DNA of 64,000 bases from Pseudomonadota bacterium (GCA_031119395.1 JAVHYA010000010.1:1-64000); one strand, 5' to 3'; positions 18,013 to 27,749 are shown, numbered from the stretch's first letter. The notes: generated from the letters alone by a model not told the origin. Program-made: numbers and translations.

Positions 18013-18312
18013 TCAGTCGACACCGGTCAGCAGCAGCCCGGCTGCGTAGGCGCCGTGCGCGGCCGACTTGATGTCGTCCAGCAGCGCCGTCAAACGCTCT
18101 TCTGCCTCCTGCGGATGCGATGCGCCGAGCGGGCACATGAGTTGATGCACGACGCCCATCAGCATCCTTGACGACGCCAGGCACTTGCGTGCGGCCATGC
18201 GCTCGCGCCACGTGACCTTCGGCTCGAACGCGTCGTCGCTCTCGAATCGTGCAAGCATGGTGTCGATCGTCCGCTGCGCGGCGGCCATGTCAGGCACTTC
18301 AGGTGTGCTCAT
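18013..18312 (-). CDS. Hypothetical helical protein, 99 residues
   Basis: I do not recognise this protein. It is predicted to be soluble and mostly helical, with WRERMAARKCLASSRMLMG in the middle and a hydrophobic C-terminus (HGAYAAGLLLTGVD); two cysteines (CLASS, LMCPLG) are present. ATG 18312 has GGAG upstream and a typical spacing. It stands alone on the minus strand between the monooxygenase gene and the divergent EAL-HDOD gene. Codon use and composition look less GC-extreme than in flanking genes. Confidence 0.65.
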   Translation of the reverse strand: MSTPEVPDMAAAQRTIDTMLARFESDDAFEPKVTWRERMAARKCLASSRMLMGVVHQLMCPLGASHPQEAEERLTALLDDIKSAAHGAYAAGLLLTGVD

Positions 18313-18520
18313 CGAATCTCCATTGACAAGCCGGTCCCCCGGCCAACGAACTGTGGGAGCCAGGAGTCTTGCTCGTCGGGCGTTCGCCGAAAAGGGCCAG
18401 TTGTGGCGCATTGGGGCGGGCCAGTGTCTGCCCACCACGCGACGCCTTCGGCGGTGGACCTGTCGAATCTGCTCGAACTGAACCTGTTCAGCAGCGCGGT
18501 CGCCAAAAACAATCGGATGA

Positions 18521-18540
18521 GGAGCAGAGCAAATTGCTCC
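18521..18540. promoter_or_regulatory. Inverted repeat just before the EAL-HDOD gene
   Basis: GGAGCA-GAGCAAAT-TGCTCC is a perfect 6-bp dyad with 8 bases between arms, ending 7 bases before ATG 18548. It contains the purine-rich GAGGAG ribosome-binding region (18519-18524), so folding could hide the start. It could also be a protein-binding site. Confidence 0.45.
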
Positions 18541-18547
18541 GCACCCG

Positions 18548-19843
18548 ATGGCCCCACGAACCGAAGCTGATACCGCGCGACACGAGCATGCAAGCGAGGG
18601 TGACCAGAGCGTCACGGTCGATGGACCCGCCGATCCGGAAGACTTCCTGACCTACGCCCTGCTGCTGGACCCTCGCCAATGCATCAAGGGCTGCAAGCTC
18701 TCGTGGGCCTCCGGGCCGCGCGACGACGCGCCCATCGCCTCGCATCGCCTGCGGGCGCTGCTGTCGTGTGCGGCGGCGCAGCTCAATCCTGCGCGCCTGG
18801 GTTGGCGGCTGGGACGGCTTTTCCTCCTCTTCGACATGAACTCGGAAGGCCTGTGGTTCGAGGAACTCCATGCCTTGCCGCCCGCCAACGTCGTTCTTTG
18901 CATGGGGCGGGGTGACCTGATGGATGCCCGCAGCCGCTCGATGCTAATGCTGCTGCATCAGCGAGGAATCGGCTTCATGCTGCGGGGATCGGCGCAGTTG
19001 CCCGACGATCCGGAGCTGTGCGGCATCCTCAGCTACGTCGACGTGGGCAACGGTCACCCGGACAGCGTCGCCGGGCTGCTGCGGGGCGCGTCGCTGGTCC
19101 TGCCGACCGCGCGGCCCGTCGCCACGGACATCCTGTCGGCGCAAGCGCTCGATGCGTGTGCAGCCCGGCAGCTTGACGTGCTGGTCGAGAACGCCGTCGA
19201 CCTGCCCGCTGCGCGTTCGGCGAGGAACGTCCTTCTGCCGGAGACGATGGTGATCGTCCGAACGATGCAGTTGATCCGCCGCAACGACGATCTCCGCAGC
19301 ATCGAAGCCACCCTGATGCAGGACGGCAGACTCAGCGAGCGGTTGCTGCGTCACATCAACTCGCCCGGCGTGGGCGTCGGTGCGCCGATCCGGTCGCTGC
19401 GCCAGGCGTTGGCGATCTTTGGCTATGCACCGCTTTTCCGGTGGATGTCCGTGCATTTGGCTGCGAGCAACCAGGCCGCGGCGGATTTCATGGTCAAGAA
19501 GGCGATCGTCCGCGGCCGGTTCGTCGAGCTGATGGGCCAGGGAATCGCGCCGCCGCACGAAGCGGACCATCTCTTCCTGGCGGGCGTGTTCTCGCTGATG
19601 GATCGTCTTCTCGGCGTGTCAGTCGACGAGGTCCTGGACCATGTCGAGCTGCCCGAGCCGGTGAGGATCGCGGTCCTGTGCCGCAAGGGCTTGCACGGCA
19701 GGCTCGTCGCGTTGGCAGAAAGCTGCGAAACCGGCCGGCAGGATGCGGCTGCCTTGTCCGATTCGGTGTCGATGAGCGCGAAGAAGGTGAACGCGGCGCA
19801 TCTTGCAGCGCTGGCCTGGGCGCAGGACGTGGCGTTCGCGTGA
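18548..19843 (+). CDS. EAL-like and HDOD domain signalling protein
   Basis: A 431-residue protein of the YuxH type. The N-terminal part (about 30-200) begins LTYALLLDPRQCIKGCKLSW and is a degenerate EAL fold without the EAL/ExLxR catalytic signature, so phosphodiesterase activity is unlikely. The HDOD domain occupies about 240-400 (LMQDGRLSERLLRHINSP, SLRQALAIFGY, LFLAGVFSLMDRLLG). Such proteins act in c-di-GMP-linked or stress signalling through protein contacts. The gene has a 235-base upstream gap and a hairpin at its ribosome site. Local GC content is lower than average (about 62 percent in one 60-base sample at 18841-18900). Confidence 0.85.
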   Translation: MAPRTEADTARHEHASEGDQSVTVDGPADPEDFLTYALLLDPRQCIKGCKLSWASGPRDDAPIASHRLRALLSCAAAQLNPARLGWRLGRLFLLFDMNSEGLWFEELHALPPANVVLCMGRGDLMDARSRSMLMLLHQRGIGFMLRGSAQLPDDPELCGILSYVDVGNGHPDSVAGLLRGASLVLPTARPVATDILSAQALDACAARQLDVLVENAVDLPAARSARNVLLPETMVIVRTMQLIRRNDDLRSIEATLMQDGRLSERLLRHINSPGVGVGAPIRSLRQALAIFGYAPLFRWMSVHLAASNQAAADFMVKKAIVRGRFVELMGQGIAPPHEADHLFLAGVFSLMDRLLGVSVDEVLDHVELPEPVRIAVLCRKGLHGRLVALAESCETGRQDAAALSDSVSMSAKKVNAAHLAALAWAQDVAFA

Positions 19844-19943
19844 CCAGCCCGCGTTGATGGCGCCTCGGTGGAATTCGCCGATGGCCTTGCCCGCGTGCAG
19901 GTGAGACAATCGCAGCGGCCCCTCAGGCTTCTTGAGCGGAGTC

Positions 19944-21365
19944 ATGACCCTCTACGAACGTTGCGCGGACGACATTGCGGAGTTGATCCACAGTGGCATC
20001 CTGCGGCCCGGCGACAAGCTGCCATCCGTACGCGATGCGAGCCTGGCACGCGGTCTGAGCCGCTCGACGATCTTCCAAGCCTACTACCGCCTCGAAGCCA
20101 TGGGGCTGATCGAAGCGCGCGCACGGTCCGGCTACTACGTCAAATCAGGCGGCCTGCCCGTCACGTGTCCGGAGCCGGGCGATTCGAGCCCCGACGGCAT
20201 CGCCAGGGACGTGGACGTCGGCCAGACGGTCTTCCAGCTGCTCGGCGCCATGAACCGACGCGATTTCGTACCGCTCGGCTCGGCGTTCCTGAGCCCGTCG
20301 CTGTGTCCGATCACGCGCCTGGCGCGGCACCTCGGAAGCGCGATGCGCGACTTCGATCCCTGGCGCCTGATCGAGGACCTCGCCCCGGGCAACGAGTCGC
20401 TGCGCCGCCACATCGTCCTGCGCTACGGCATGGACGGCATGGTCCTCGCGCCCACCGAACTCGTGTTGACCAATGGTGCGATGGAGGGGCTGAACCTGAG
20501 CCTGCAGGCGGTCACCCGGCCAGGGGAGGTGGTGCTCGTCGAATCGCCGACCTTCTACGCCGCGCTGCAGGCGCTCGACCGGCTGAAGTTGCGCGCGCTG
20601 GAGGTTGCGACCTCGCCCGCCTCGGGCATCGACATCGACGCCGTGGCCGAGGCCATCAAGCGCCAGCGCGTCGCCGCCTGCTGGGTCATGCCGAATTTCC
20701 AGAACCCCCTGGGCAGTTCGATGCCCGATGAGCGCAAGCAGGCCTTGGTGGCGCTGCTTGCCGAGCAGGAGATTCCGCTGATCGAGGATGACGTCTATGC
20801 CGAGCTCTACTTCGGCGCCAGGAAGCCGCTGCCGGCCAAGGCCTGGGACACGCGGGGCCTCGTGATCCACTGCGGCTCCTTTTCCAAGTGTCTGGCACCC
20901 GGCTACCGCGTCGGCTGGGTTGCGGGCGGACGCTTCGCCGCGCGGATCGAGCAGATGCGGCTCATGTACACGCTCTCGCCGTCCATTCCGTCCGAGGCGG
21001 CCATCGCCGCCTACCTCGACCGCGGTGGCTACGACCGGCATCTGCGTCGGCTGCGCGCAGCGCTCGAGCGCTATCGAGCGATGGCCATGGACGCGGTCCG
21101 GGCCCACTTTCCGGTCGGGACGCGCATGGCGGCGCCGCAGGGCGGCTATTTCCTGTGGCTCGAAATGCCCGAAAGCGTGGACGCATCCAGGCTGCACGCA
21201 CTGGCGCGCGAGCGCGGCATCAGCTTGGCTCCGGGGGCGTTGTTCTCGAGCACCCCGCGCTCCGCGCATTGCCTGCGCCTGAACTACGGCCATGCCTGCG
21301 ATCCGCGCTTTGCGCGCGCCATGCAGACCGTCGGACAACTCGCCGTGGGCATGACGCAAGGATGA
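19944..21365 (+). CDS. MocR-type regulator (GntR HTH plus aminotransferase domain)
   Basis: A 473-residue MocR/PdxR-like protein: GntR winged helix at 1-75 ([39 protein letters not shown]), a linker, then a fold-type I aminotransferase domain with the PLP lysine in [15 protein letters not shown] near 320. The family uses PLP as a ligand to control transport or amino acid/vitamin B6 genes. ATG 19944 is preferred to an in-frame TTG at 19932; GAGCGGAG lies just upstream. It is convergent with the ABC ATPase gene 10 bases away, so its target is probably elsewhere or the gene itself. Confidence 0.9.
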   Translation: MTLYERCADDIAELIHSGILRPGDKLPSVRDASLARGLSRSTIFQAYYRLEAMGLIEARARSGYYVKSGGLPVTCPEPGDSSPDGIARDVDVGQTVFQLLGAMNRRDFVPLGSAFLSPSLCPITRLARHLGSAMRDFDPWRLIEDLAPGNESLRRHIVLRYGMDGMVLAPTELVLTNGAMEGLNLSLQAVTRPGEVVLVESPTFYAALQALDRLKLRALEVATSPASGIDIDAVAEAIKRQRVAACWVMPNFQNPLGSSMPDERKQALVALLAEQEIPLIEDDVYAELYFGARKPLPAKAWDTRGLVIHCGSFSKCLAPGYRVGWVAGGRFAARIEQMRLMYTLSPSIPSEAAIAAYLDRGGYDRHLRRLRAALERYRAMAMDAVRAHFPVGTRMAAPQGGYFLWLEMPESVDASRLHALARERGISLAPGALFSSTPRSAHCLRLNYGHACDPRFARAMQTVGQLAVGMTQG

Positions 21366-21375
21366 GCCTGCAGGC

Positions 21376-22059
21376 TCAACGCGCGCCGAGCGCCGTCAAG
21401 TGCACCACCCGGTCCGCCCGCCCCGCCGCCGCTTCCGAATGCGTCACCAGCACCAGCGCCGCGCCCTGGCCGCGCGCCTCGGCGGCCAGCACGTCCATCA
21501 CGCGGGCGGCGGTGCTGGGGTCGAGGTTGCCGGTGGGCTCGTCGGCCAGCAGCAGGGTGGGGCGGTGGACCAGGGCGCGCGCGATCGCCACGCGCTGCAG
21601 CTGGCCGCCGCTGAGCTGCTGCGGCAGGCGTGCACCCAGGCCGTCGAGGCCGACGACGCGCAGCATGTCCTGCACGCGCGTGTGCCGTTCGGCGGCATCG
21701 GCTTCGCCCAGCAGCATCAGGGGCAGCGCGACGTTCTGCGCCACGTCCAGGTGCGGCAGCACGTGGAAGGCCTGGAACACGAAGCCGACCTGGCGCCGCC
21801 GCCACAGTGCGCGCGCGTCGGCGTCGAGCGTGCCGAGGTCGGTGCCGTCGACCACGATGCGTCCGGCGTCCCAGTGGTCGAGGCCGGCCACGCAGTTCAG
21901 CAGGGTGGACTTGCCCACGCCCGACTCGCCCACGATGGCGACGAACTCGCCGGGCGCGACGTCGAAGCTCACGTCGCGGAACACCGCCACGCGCTCGGGC
22001 GGCTCGCCGTAGTGCTTGGCGAGCGATTCGATCCTCAGGCGGGGTGCGGCAGTGGTCAT
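21376..22059 (-). CDS. LolD/MacB-type ABC transporter ATPase
   Basis: A 227-residue ABC ATPase of the LolD/MacB group: Walker [10 protein letters not shown] near 42-50, signature [15 protein letters not shown] mid-protein, Walker [13 protein letters not shown], and the switch H in VTHSEA. This group energises FtsX-fold permeases. No permease is adjacent; the only candidate in the window is the 890-residue one at 9929-12601 on the same strand, from which it is separated by about 8.8 kb. Its ATG overlaps the miaA stop by 4 bases (ATGA), so it is translated as part of the bcr-miaA operon. Confidence 0.92.
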   Translation of the reverse strand: MTTAAPRLRIESLAKHYGEPPERVAVFRDVSFDVAPGEFVAIVGESGVGKSTLLNCVAGLDHWDAGRIVVDGTDLGTLDADARALWRRRQVGFVFQAFHVLPHLDVAQNVALPLMLLGEADAAERHTRVQDMLRVVGLDGLGARLPQQLSGGQLQRVAIARALVHRPTLLLADEPTGNLDPSTAARVMDVLAAEARGQGAALVLVTHSEAAAGRADRVVHLTALGAR

Positions 22060-23063
22060 GGGGTGCAGGCCGCCATGTGTTGCACGGCCTGCGCGGTTGC
22101 ATGGGGCGCATCGCAGGCGATGACGGTGCGCGCCGGCATGCTGCGCAGCCAGGTGATCTGCCGCTTGGCCAGCTGGCGCGTGGCGGCGATGCCCTTGTCG
22201 CGGAAGGCGGCGATGGCCGCGGCGTCGGGCCGCTCGCCCGCCGTGTCGAACAGCTCCCACGCCTGCCGGTAGCCCACGCAGCGGATCGAAGGCAGGTCGG
22301 CGTGCAGGTCGCCGCGTCGGCGCAAGGCGCGCACCTCGTCGAGGAAGCCCGCCTCCAGCATGGCGTCGAAGCGGTCGGCGATGCGTGCGTGCAGCCAGGC
22401 GCGGTCCTGCGGCTCCAGGGAAAAAAGGGCGCCGGCGCCCGCCCCGCCTGCGTGGGCAGCCATGGTTTTCGTAGCGCCCGCCGTCGCGGCGTCGCGCTGG
22501 TGGAAGTCGGAGATCGGCCGCCCCGTGCTGTGCCACACCTCCAGCGCGCGCTGGATGCGCTGGCTGTCGTGCGGGGCCAGGCGCGCGGCGGTGCGCGGGT
22601 CGACCTCGGCCAGGCGCGCATGCAGCGCGGGCCAGCCATGGGCGGCGGCCTCGGCGTCCAGCATCGCGCGCACGGCCGGGTCGGCGGCGGGCATGGCGTC
22701 GATGCCGTCGATCAACGCCTTGAAGTACAGCATCGTGCCGCCCACCAGCAGCGGCAGCGCACCGCGCGCACGAATGGCGTCGACGAGCCGCGACGCGTCG
22801 GCCACGAAGGCCGCAGCGCTGTAGCTTTCGGCCGGGTCGCGGATGTCGATCAGGTGATGCGGCACCTGCGCGCGCTCGGCAGCGCTGGGCTTGGCGGTGC
22901 CGATGTCCATGCCGCGGTAGACCAGCGCGGAGTCGACGCTGACGATCTCCACCGCACGCCGCGGGGCCAGGTGCGCGGCCAGCGCCAGGGCGGCCGCGGT
23001 CTTGCCGCTGGCGGTGGGGCCGGCCAGGCCGATCCAGCGCGGCACGCTCGCGTCAGCGGGCAT
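22056..23063 (-). CDS. miaA: tRNA dimethylallyltransferase MiaA
   Basis: A 335-residue enzyme that puts a dimethylallyl group on A37 of tRNAs reading UNN codons. The P-loop GPTASGKT is at 15-22, [16 protein letters not shown] follows, and HHLID and [12 protein letters not shown] are present. A stretch of about 20 residues (around 197-217, rich in Ala and Gly, [15 protein letters not shown]) is encoded by a dispersed repeat and is absent from the E. coli protein as I remember it; it lies between conserved strands, so the protein is expected to be active. It overlaps bcr by 11 bases at its start and the ATPase gene by 4 bases at its end. Confidence 0.96.
   Translation of the reverse strand: MPADASVPRWIGLAGPTASGKTAAALALAAHLAPRRAVEIVSVDSALVYRGMDIGTAKPSAAERAQVPHHLIDIRDPAESYSAAAFVADASRLVDAIRARGALPLLVGGTMLYFKALIDGIDAMPAADPAVRAMLDAEAAAHGWPALHARLAEVDPRTAARLAPHDSQRIQRALEVWHSTGRPISDFHQRDAATAGATKTMAAHAGGAGAGALFSLEPQDRAWLHARIADRFDAMLEAGFLDEVRALRRRGDLHADLPSIRCVGYRQAWELFDTAGERPDAAAIAAFRDKGIAATRQLAKRQITWLRSMPARTVIACDAPHATAQAVQHMAACTP
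22413..22475 (-). repeat. Palindrome-cored dispersed repeat, copy 3
   Basis: Minus-strand core GCTACGAAAACCATGGC (22475-22459), then a tail with GGCGGGGCGGGCG and CCCTTTTTTCCCTGGA. It lies in miaA in the sense direction and stays open, adding roughly 21 residues. Confidence 0.75.
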
Positions 23064-24330
23064 GGCGGTCTCCGCCGAAGCGCGGCACCACGGTCCACGC
23101 GAGCAGGGCGATGCAGCCGCTCCAGAACCAGATGCCCAGCGCCAGCGGGCGCGTGCTGCCGTCCATGTGCGTGCCCAGCCAGCCGCCGATGGCGAAGGCG
23201 GCGAGCATCATGATGAAGCCGTTGAGGGCCGAGGCCGCGCCCGCCGCCTGCGGGAAGGGGCCTACGGCACCGGTCTGGCCGCAGGGCTGGTGCACGCCGT
23301 GGCCCAGCATCACCAGCGTGAGGGGCGCGGCGATGGCCCACACCGTCTGCACGCCGGCCAGCGCCAGGGCGCCCATGAGCGTGCCGCCGGCCAGGCTCAG
23401 CACGGCGCCGCGCGCGACGCTGCCGCGCACGCCGTGCCGCGCCAGCCAGTGCCGGCACAGGAACGTGCCCGCGATGTAGGCCAGCGAGTTCCACAACATC
23501 ACCAGCCCGTAGCCGGTGCGCGACAGGCCCAGCACCTGCAGGAACACGAAGGACGACGACGCGAGGAAAGTGAACAGCAGCCCGTAGGCAGCCGTGGTGA
23601 GCGCCGAGAAGGCGAGGAAGGTCGGGTGCCGCAGCACGGTGCCCCAGGTGCGTACGATGGCCGACGGGCGCAGCGCGTTCGCGTCGGGCCGCGGCAGCGA
23701 TTCGCGAAAGCGCAGTGCCACCAGGGCCAGCGTGGCGACGCCGAACAGGGCCGGCACCGCCAGCGCGAAGCGCCAGCCCAGCCCGTCGGTGACCACGCTG
23801 CCCACCGGGGCGCACAGGCAGGCGATGACGCCCAGCCCGGTGAGCGCGCGCGACATCACGCGCGCACCCTGCGCGGGTTGGTACAGGTCGCGCACGATGG
23901 CGCGCGCGGCCATCACCGCCGCGCCCATGGCCGCGCCCTGCAGTGCGCGCAGCGCGATCAGTCCTTCGATCGACGGCGCGAGCGCGGTGCCGGCGGCGGC
24001 CAGCACGTACGCCGACAACCCGGCCAGCAGCACGGGGCGGCGACCGAAGCGGTCCGACAGCGGCCCGAGCACCAGCTGCGAGGCGCCGAAGGCCAGCAGC
24101 AGCGCCGTGAGCGTGAGCTGCGCATGCGCGATGCGCGCGCCGAAGCCGGACGTGAGCGCGGGCAGCGCCGGCAGGTACAGATCGGTGGTCACGGGCTGGA
24201 TGCCCAGCAGCAGCGCCAGCATGAGCACCAGCACGCCCGGCGTGGTGCCGCGGCGGGTGGTGGGGGTGGAAGGTTCGGGGGCAGCCACGCCCGCGGCACC
24301 GGGGCGGGCCGGCGCGTGGGGCGGGGCCAT
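23053..24330 (-). CDS. Bcr/CflA-family MFS drug exporter
   Basis: A 425-residue, 12-helix proton antiporter of the DHA1 Bcr/CflA group. Marks are [15 protein letters not shown] in helix 1, the motif [17 protein letters not shown] near 95-110 and [21 protein letters not shown]. Members export bicyclomycin, chloramphenicol and similar compounds. ATG 24330 was chosen as the start with the shortest N-tail; the tail is Pro-rich. Its stop lies inside the miaA start region (11-base overlap), so it is the first gene of a bcr-miaA-ATPase operon. It is divergent from the lrp gene with 60 bases between. Confidence 0.9.
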   Translation of the reverse strand: MAPPHAPARPGAAGVAAPEPSTPTTRRGTTPGVLVLMLALLLGIQPVTTDLYLPALPALTSGFGARIAHAQLTLTALLLAFGASQLVLGPLSDRFGRRPVLLAGLSAYVLAAAGTALAPSIEGLIALRALQGAAMGAAVMAARAIVRDLYQPAQGARVMSRALTGLGVIACLCAPVGSVVTDGLGWRFALAVPALFGVATLALVALRFRESLPRPDANALRPSAIVRTWGTVLRHPTFLAFSALTTAAYGLLFTFLASSSFVFLQVLGLSRTGYGLVMLWNSLAYIAGTFLCRHWLARHGVRGSVARGAVLSLAGGTLMGALALAGVQTVWAIAAPLTLVMLGHGVHQPCGQTGAVGPFPQAAGAASALNGFIMMLAAFAIGGWLGTHMDGSTRPLALGIWFWSGCIALLAWTVVPRFGGDRHAR

Positions 24331-24390
24331 CGGCCCGAGGGTAGCAAATGGCCGCGCCGCCAGGGCGGGCACGCGTGTACCCTCGTCGCC

Positions 24391-24810
24391 ATGGACGACA
24401 CCGACCGTGCGCTCATCGCTCTGCTGCGCCAGGACGCGCGCATGCCCATCGCGGCCCTGGCGGCGCGGCTGCGCGTCTCGCGCGGCACGGTGAGCAATCG
24501 CCTGCGCAAGCTGGAGGACGCGCAGGTGATCGTCGGTTATGCGGTGCGCCTGCGGCCCGATGCCGAGCCCGCCGCCATCCGGGCGTGGATGAGCGTGCAG
24601 GTCGAGGGCAACCAGACCCGCGCCGTGATCGCCGCGCTGCTGGGCGACCCCGCCGTCGAATCGCTGCACGACACCAACGGCCGCTGGGACCTGCTGGCGG
24701 CCCTGCGTGCCGGCTCGATGGCCGAGCTGTCGGCGGTGCTGGAGCGCATCCGGCTGGTCAAGGGCATCGCGACCTCGGAGACCAGCATCCTGCTGGCCAC
24801 TTACCGGTAG
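24391..24810 (+). CDS. Lrp/AsnC-family regulator
   Basis: A 139-residue feast/famine regulator: winged HTH at about 1-60 (LIALLRQDARMPIAALAARLRVSRGTVSNRLRKLE) and a RAM ligand-binding domain at about 65-139 with the GRWDLLAALRAGSM segment. It should sense an amino acid. It is convergent with a lysE-type exporter and divergent from bcr; Lrp proteins next to LysE exporters often activate them, but here the exporter is reached from the 3' side, so control would act at the promoter upstream of the ornithine cyclodeaminase-like gene. Confidence 0.9.
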   Translation: MDDTDRALIALLRQDARMPIAALAARLRVSRGTVSNRLRKLEDAQVIVGYAVRLRPDAEPAAIRAWMSVQVEGNQTRAVIAALLGDPAVESLHDTNGRWDLLAALRAGSMAELSAVLERIRLVKGIATSETSILLATYR

Positions 24811-24833
24811 AGCGGGCCTCCACGGGGCCGGCT

Positions 24834-25463
24834 TCAGCGCCGGTTGCCCAGCGCGAGGATCGACACCCCCGAGGCCACGAAGGCCAGCCCGGCCCCGACG
24901 TTCAGTCCGGTGGTCACGCGGGGGCGTCGTGCCAGCCAGCGCGACAGGCGGGCGGCCGAGCTGCCGAGCCACGAGAAGATGAGGGCCGTGGCCACCGCGA
25001 AGATCGCGCCGTAGACCAGCATCTGCACCGCCACCGGGCCGCGCGAGGCGCTGACGAACTGCGGGATGAAGGCCAGCACGAAGAGGCCCGGCTTGGGGTT
25101 GAGCACGTTGGACAGCAGCCCGGTGAGGAAGACGCGCCCCGGCGGCTGTTGCGCCGTGGGCTCGAAGGCAACGAGGTTGCGCGCCGTGATCGCCTTCACG
25201 CCCAGCCACAGCAGGTAGGCCGCGCCGGCGAGCTTGACCGCCCAGAAGGCGGCGGGCGAGGCCTGGATGACCAGCGTGAGCCCGAGCGTGGCGGCCACCG
25301 TGTGGCACATGATGCCGAGGCCGGCGCCGATCGACGACAGCACGGCCGCCGCGCGGCCCTGGCTCAGGCCGCGGCCGATGGCCAGGATGTTGTCGGGGCC
25401 CGGCGCGATCACGACGAGCAGGACGGCGGCGCAATAGGCGAGCAGGGTCTCGGCAGGGAACAT
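24834..25463 (-). CDS. LysE/RhtB-family amino acid exporter
   Basis: A 209-residue inner-membrane exporter with about six helices. The family motif is APGPDNILAIGRGLSQGR near 19-36; LSNVLNPKPGLFVLAFIPQF at mid-protein is the second family signature. It probably exports an amino acid such as lysine, homoserine, threonine or leucine. It lies 60 bases downstream of the ornithine cyclodeaminase-like gene and shares its direction, so the pair may detoxify an amino acid by two routes under the Lrp-type regulator. Confidence 0.92.
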   Translation of the reverse strand: MFPAETLLAYCAAVLLVVIAPGPDNILAIGRGLSQGRAAAVLSSIGAGLGIMCHTVAATLGLTLVIQASPAAFWAVKLAGAAYLLWLGVKAITARNLVAFEPTAQQPPGRVFLTGLLSNVLNPKPGLFVLAFIPQFVSASRGPVAVQMLVYGAIFAVATALIFSWLGSSAARLSRWLARRPRVTTGLNVGAGLAFVASGVSILALGNRR

Positions 25464-25523
25464 GGGCGGCAGCGGATGCGAAGGAGGCCGCGATTCTCGC
25501 CCCGGTGCCGTCCCGCGGCACTT

Positions 25524-26591
25524 TCAGGCGGCTTCGGTGGCCGCCTGCACGCCCGCCTGCGCCGGCACCGACAGCAGGCCGAAGAGATCCTTCGGGTCCG
25601 CCGGCGAAGCCACCAGGGCGATCGGCCGTCCGATGCCCAGCCGCTGCGCCACCTCGGCCGCATGGGCCAGGGCGGCGAGGTCCTCCAGCGCGAAGCCGAC
25701 CGAATCGAACACCGTGACCTGCGCCGCGTCGCGCCGGCCCGGGTGCATGCCTGCGAGCACGCGCCAGAACTCGGTGACCGGGAAATCGGCGGGCATCTGC
25801 TGGATCTCGCCCTCGACGCGCGTCTGCGGCGCGTACTCGACGAACACGGCCGCGTCTGCGAGCAGGGCCGGGTCCAGCTCGGTCTTGCCCGGCGAATCGC
25901 CGCCGATCGCATTGACGTGCGTGCCGGGTGCGACCATGCCCGCGCGCAGCACCGCCGCGTGCCGCGGATCGGCGGTGGCGGTCGTCACGATGTCGGCGCC
26001 CGCGCAGGCCGCTTCGGCCGTGGCGGCGCGGTGCAGCGCCAGGCCCTGGTGCCGCAGGTTCGCCACCAGCTTGTCGGTGGCCGCGGGGTCGGTGTCATGC
26101 AGCCGCAGCGTGCGGATGCCCACCAGGTCGCGAAACGCCAGGGCCTGGAATTCGCTCTGCGCGCCGTTGCCGATCAGCGCCATCGTCCGGCTGCCCGGCC
26201 GCGCGAGGCGGCGGGCCGCGAGGGCGGACATCGCGGCCGTGCGGATGGCGGTGAGCAGGCTCAGCTCCGCCAGCAGCCGCGGCGTGCCGGTCGCCATGTC
26301 GGCCAGCACACCGAAGGCCATCACCGTGGGCAGCCCGCGGCGGGTGTTGCCGGGGTGGCCGTTGACGTACTTGAAGGCGAACTGCGTGCGGTCGGCGACC
26401 GGCATGAGCTCGATCACGCCCTCGGGCCCGTAGGCGGCCGTGCGTGCGCGCTTGTCGAAGTCCTCCCAGCGCAGGAACTCGCGCTCGATGCGCGCGGCCA
26501 CGGCGGCGGTGAAGGCGGCGAGGCCTTCGTGGCGCACCAGCCGGCGCATGTCGCCCGCATCGAGGAAGGTGGAGGTGGTGGGGGGTGCCAT
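25524..26591 (-). CDS. Ornithine cyclodeaminase / mu-crystallin family protein
   Basis: A 355-residue NAD-dependent enzyme of the ornithine cyclodeaminase family. Seen are the substrate segment FAFKYVNGHPGN, the core AELSLLTAIRTAAMSALAARRLARP, the Rossmann loop ALIGNGAQSEFQALAF near 150-165, and NAIGGDSPGKTELDPALL near 240 with its catalytic aspartate. The enzyme turns L-ornithine into proline and ammonia; relatives are alanine dehydrogenase or ketimine reductases, and the choice cannot be made here. Start ATG 26591. The next 177 bases up to the hydrolase gene show no gene. Confidence 0.9.
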   Translation of the reverse strand: MAPPTTSTFLDAGDMRRLVRHEGLAAFTAAVAARIEREFLRWEDFDKRARTAAYGPEGVIELMPVADRTQFAFKYVNGHPGNTRRGLPTVMAFGVLADMATGTPRLLAELSLLTAIRTAAMSALAARRLARPGSRTMALIGNGAQSEFQALAFRDLVGIRTLRLHDTDPAATDKLVANLRHQGLALHRAATAEAACAGADIVTTATADPRHAAVLRAGMVAPGTHVNAIGGDSPGKTELDPALLADAAVFVEYAPQTRVEGEIQQMPADFPVTEFWRVLAGMHPGRRDAAQVTVFDSVGFALEDLAALAHAAEVAQRLGIGRPIALVASPADPKDLFGLLSVPAQAGVQAATEAA

Positions 26592-26768
26592 GGCCTGGTC
26601 CTCTGGGCTTTCACAAGGCCCAGTGTTGCGGCATGGCGTGCCAGGCGGAAGGCCGCAGGGCGGCAGAAATGCGAAGGAAATTGCCGCAATGGCAGCGCCG
26701 GCTGGCGAAATGGCAGTCCGTGCCGGCCGTGGAAGCGTGACGGCCGCGCCGGGCGCCAGGAAAGACGC

Positions 26769-27749
26769 TCAGATGGCCTGGGTGCCGCCCGGGTTGGCCT
26801 TGGCCGCCGCACGGCCGCGCACTTCGCGCGGAGAGACGCTGCGAGGCGCCATCGCCGGCGCAGCGGAAGGCGCCGCCTCGTCGCTGGCCATGACCGGCGT
26901 CGGCTCCTTCATCTGGAAGAGCTGGCTCAGCGCGGCCTTGTACTGCACCTCGCCGATCGAGTTGGTGTTGTGGTGCGAGCCGCCCTCGACCAGCACGAAC
27001 ATCTTGGGTCCCGTGGCGGCGTCGTAGAGCTTGCGGCCCAGCGTGGGGTTGATCAGCGTGTCGTTCGAGCCGTGCACCACCAGCAGCGGCGCCCCGATGG
27101 TCTTGACCTTGTTGATCGCCTCGAAGCGCTGCGTGACGAGCGCGCTGAAGGGCAGCCAGCCCCACTTGAAGCTGCTCACCACATCGGTGATCGAGGTGAA
27201 GGTGCTCTCGACGATCACGCCGCTCTCGTCCTTGACGTTGGACGCCAGGTCGATGCCGATGGCGCCGCCCAGCGAGTGGCCGAAGATGTAGCGGTGCTGC
27301 TGGGGGTACTTGCGGGCCAGCCAGTCCCAGGCGGCGCGGGCGTCCTCGCGGGCCGAATCCTCCGAGGGCAGCGCCTTGGTGCTCTTGCCGAAGCCGCGGT
27401 AGTCGATGGCCAGCACCGAGAAGCCCAGCTCGTGCATGCGCTGGATGCGCGGCGCCGAACCCGCCACGTTGTAGCGCGCACCATGCAGGTACAGCATCAC
27501 GGGGCGGTCAGGCGTGGTGGGTGCGTCGCCCAGCCACAGGCCGTGCAGCCGGGCGGGCTGCCCGGTGACCGAGGACTGGAAGTCGATCCAGACGTCCTGC
27601 ATGCCGGCCGTCATGGCGGCGGTGTTGCCCCAGCTGCGGTCGCTGGGCTGGAAGATCCATTCGCGCTGCCGCTCGTCGAGGGTCGAGCAGCCAGCGGCGA
27701 GAAGGGCGCAGAGCGAGATGGCCGATGCGAACAGGGACCAGCGTTTCAT
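26769..27749 (-). CDS. Alpha/beta-hydrolase lipoprotein
   Basis: A 326-residue alpha/beta hydrolase anchored as a lipoprotein: signal peptide with lipobox LAAGC (C21). The fold markers are the oxyanion-hole region MLYLHGARYN, the nucleophile elbow GHSLGG (serine), an aspartate in VVHGSNDTLI and a histidine in GGSHHN. The C-terminal about 50 residues after FQMKEPTP are low-complexity Ala/Pro-rich. It resembles the YfhR/BEM46 serine hydrolases; substrate unknown. Monocistronic, with a 302-base upstream gap before mutL. Confidence 0.9.
   Translation of the reverse strand: MKRWSLFASAISLCALLAAGCSTLDERQREWIFQPSDRSWGNTAAMTAGMQDVWIDFQSSVTGQPARLHGLWLGDAPTTPDRPVMLYLHGARYNVAGSAPRIQRMHELGFSVLAIDYRGFGKSTKALPSEDSAREDARAAWDWLARKYPQQHRYIFGHSLGGAIGIDLASNVKDESGVIVESTFTSITDVVSSFKWGWLPFSALVTQRFEAINKVKTIGAPLLVVHGSNDTLINPTLGRKLYDAATGPKMFVLVEGGSHHNTNSIGEVQYKAALSQLFQMKEPTPVMASDEAAPSAAPAMAPRSVSPREVRGRAAAKANPGGTQAI

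Noticed and set aside
21070-21086. Another repeat core near GCTATCGAGCG in the MocR gene
   Set aside because: Second half (GATGGCC) does not match and the residues belong to a conserved aminotransferase segment; chance.
24341-24352. Partial repeat-like sequence GTAGCAAATGG between bcr and lrp
   Set aside because: Only a short half-match with no tail.
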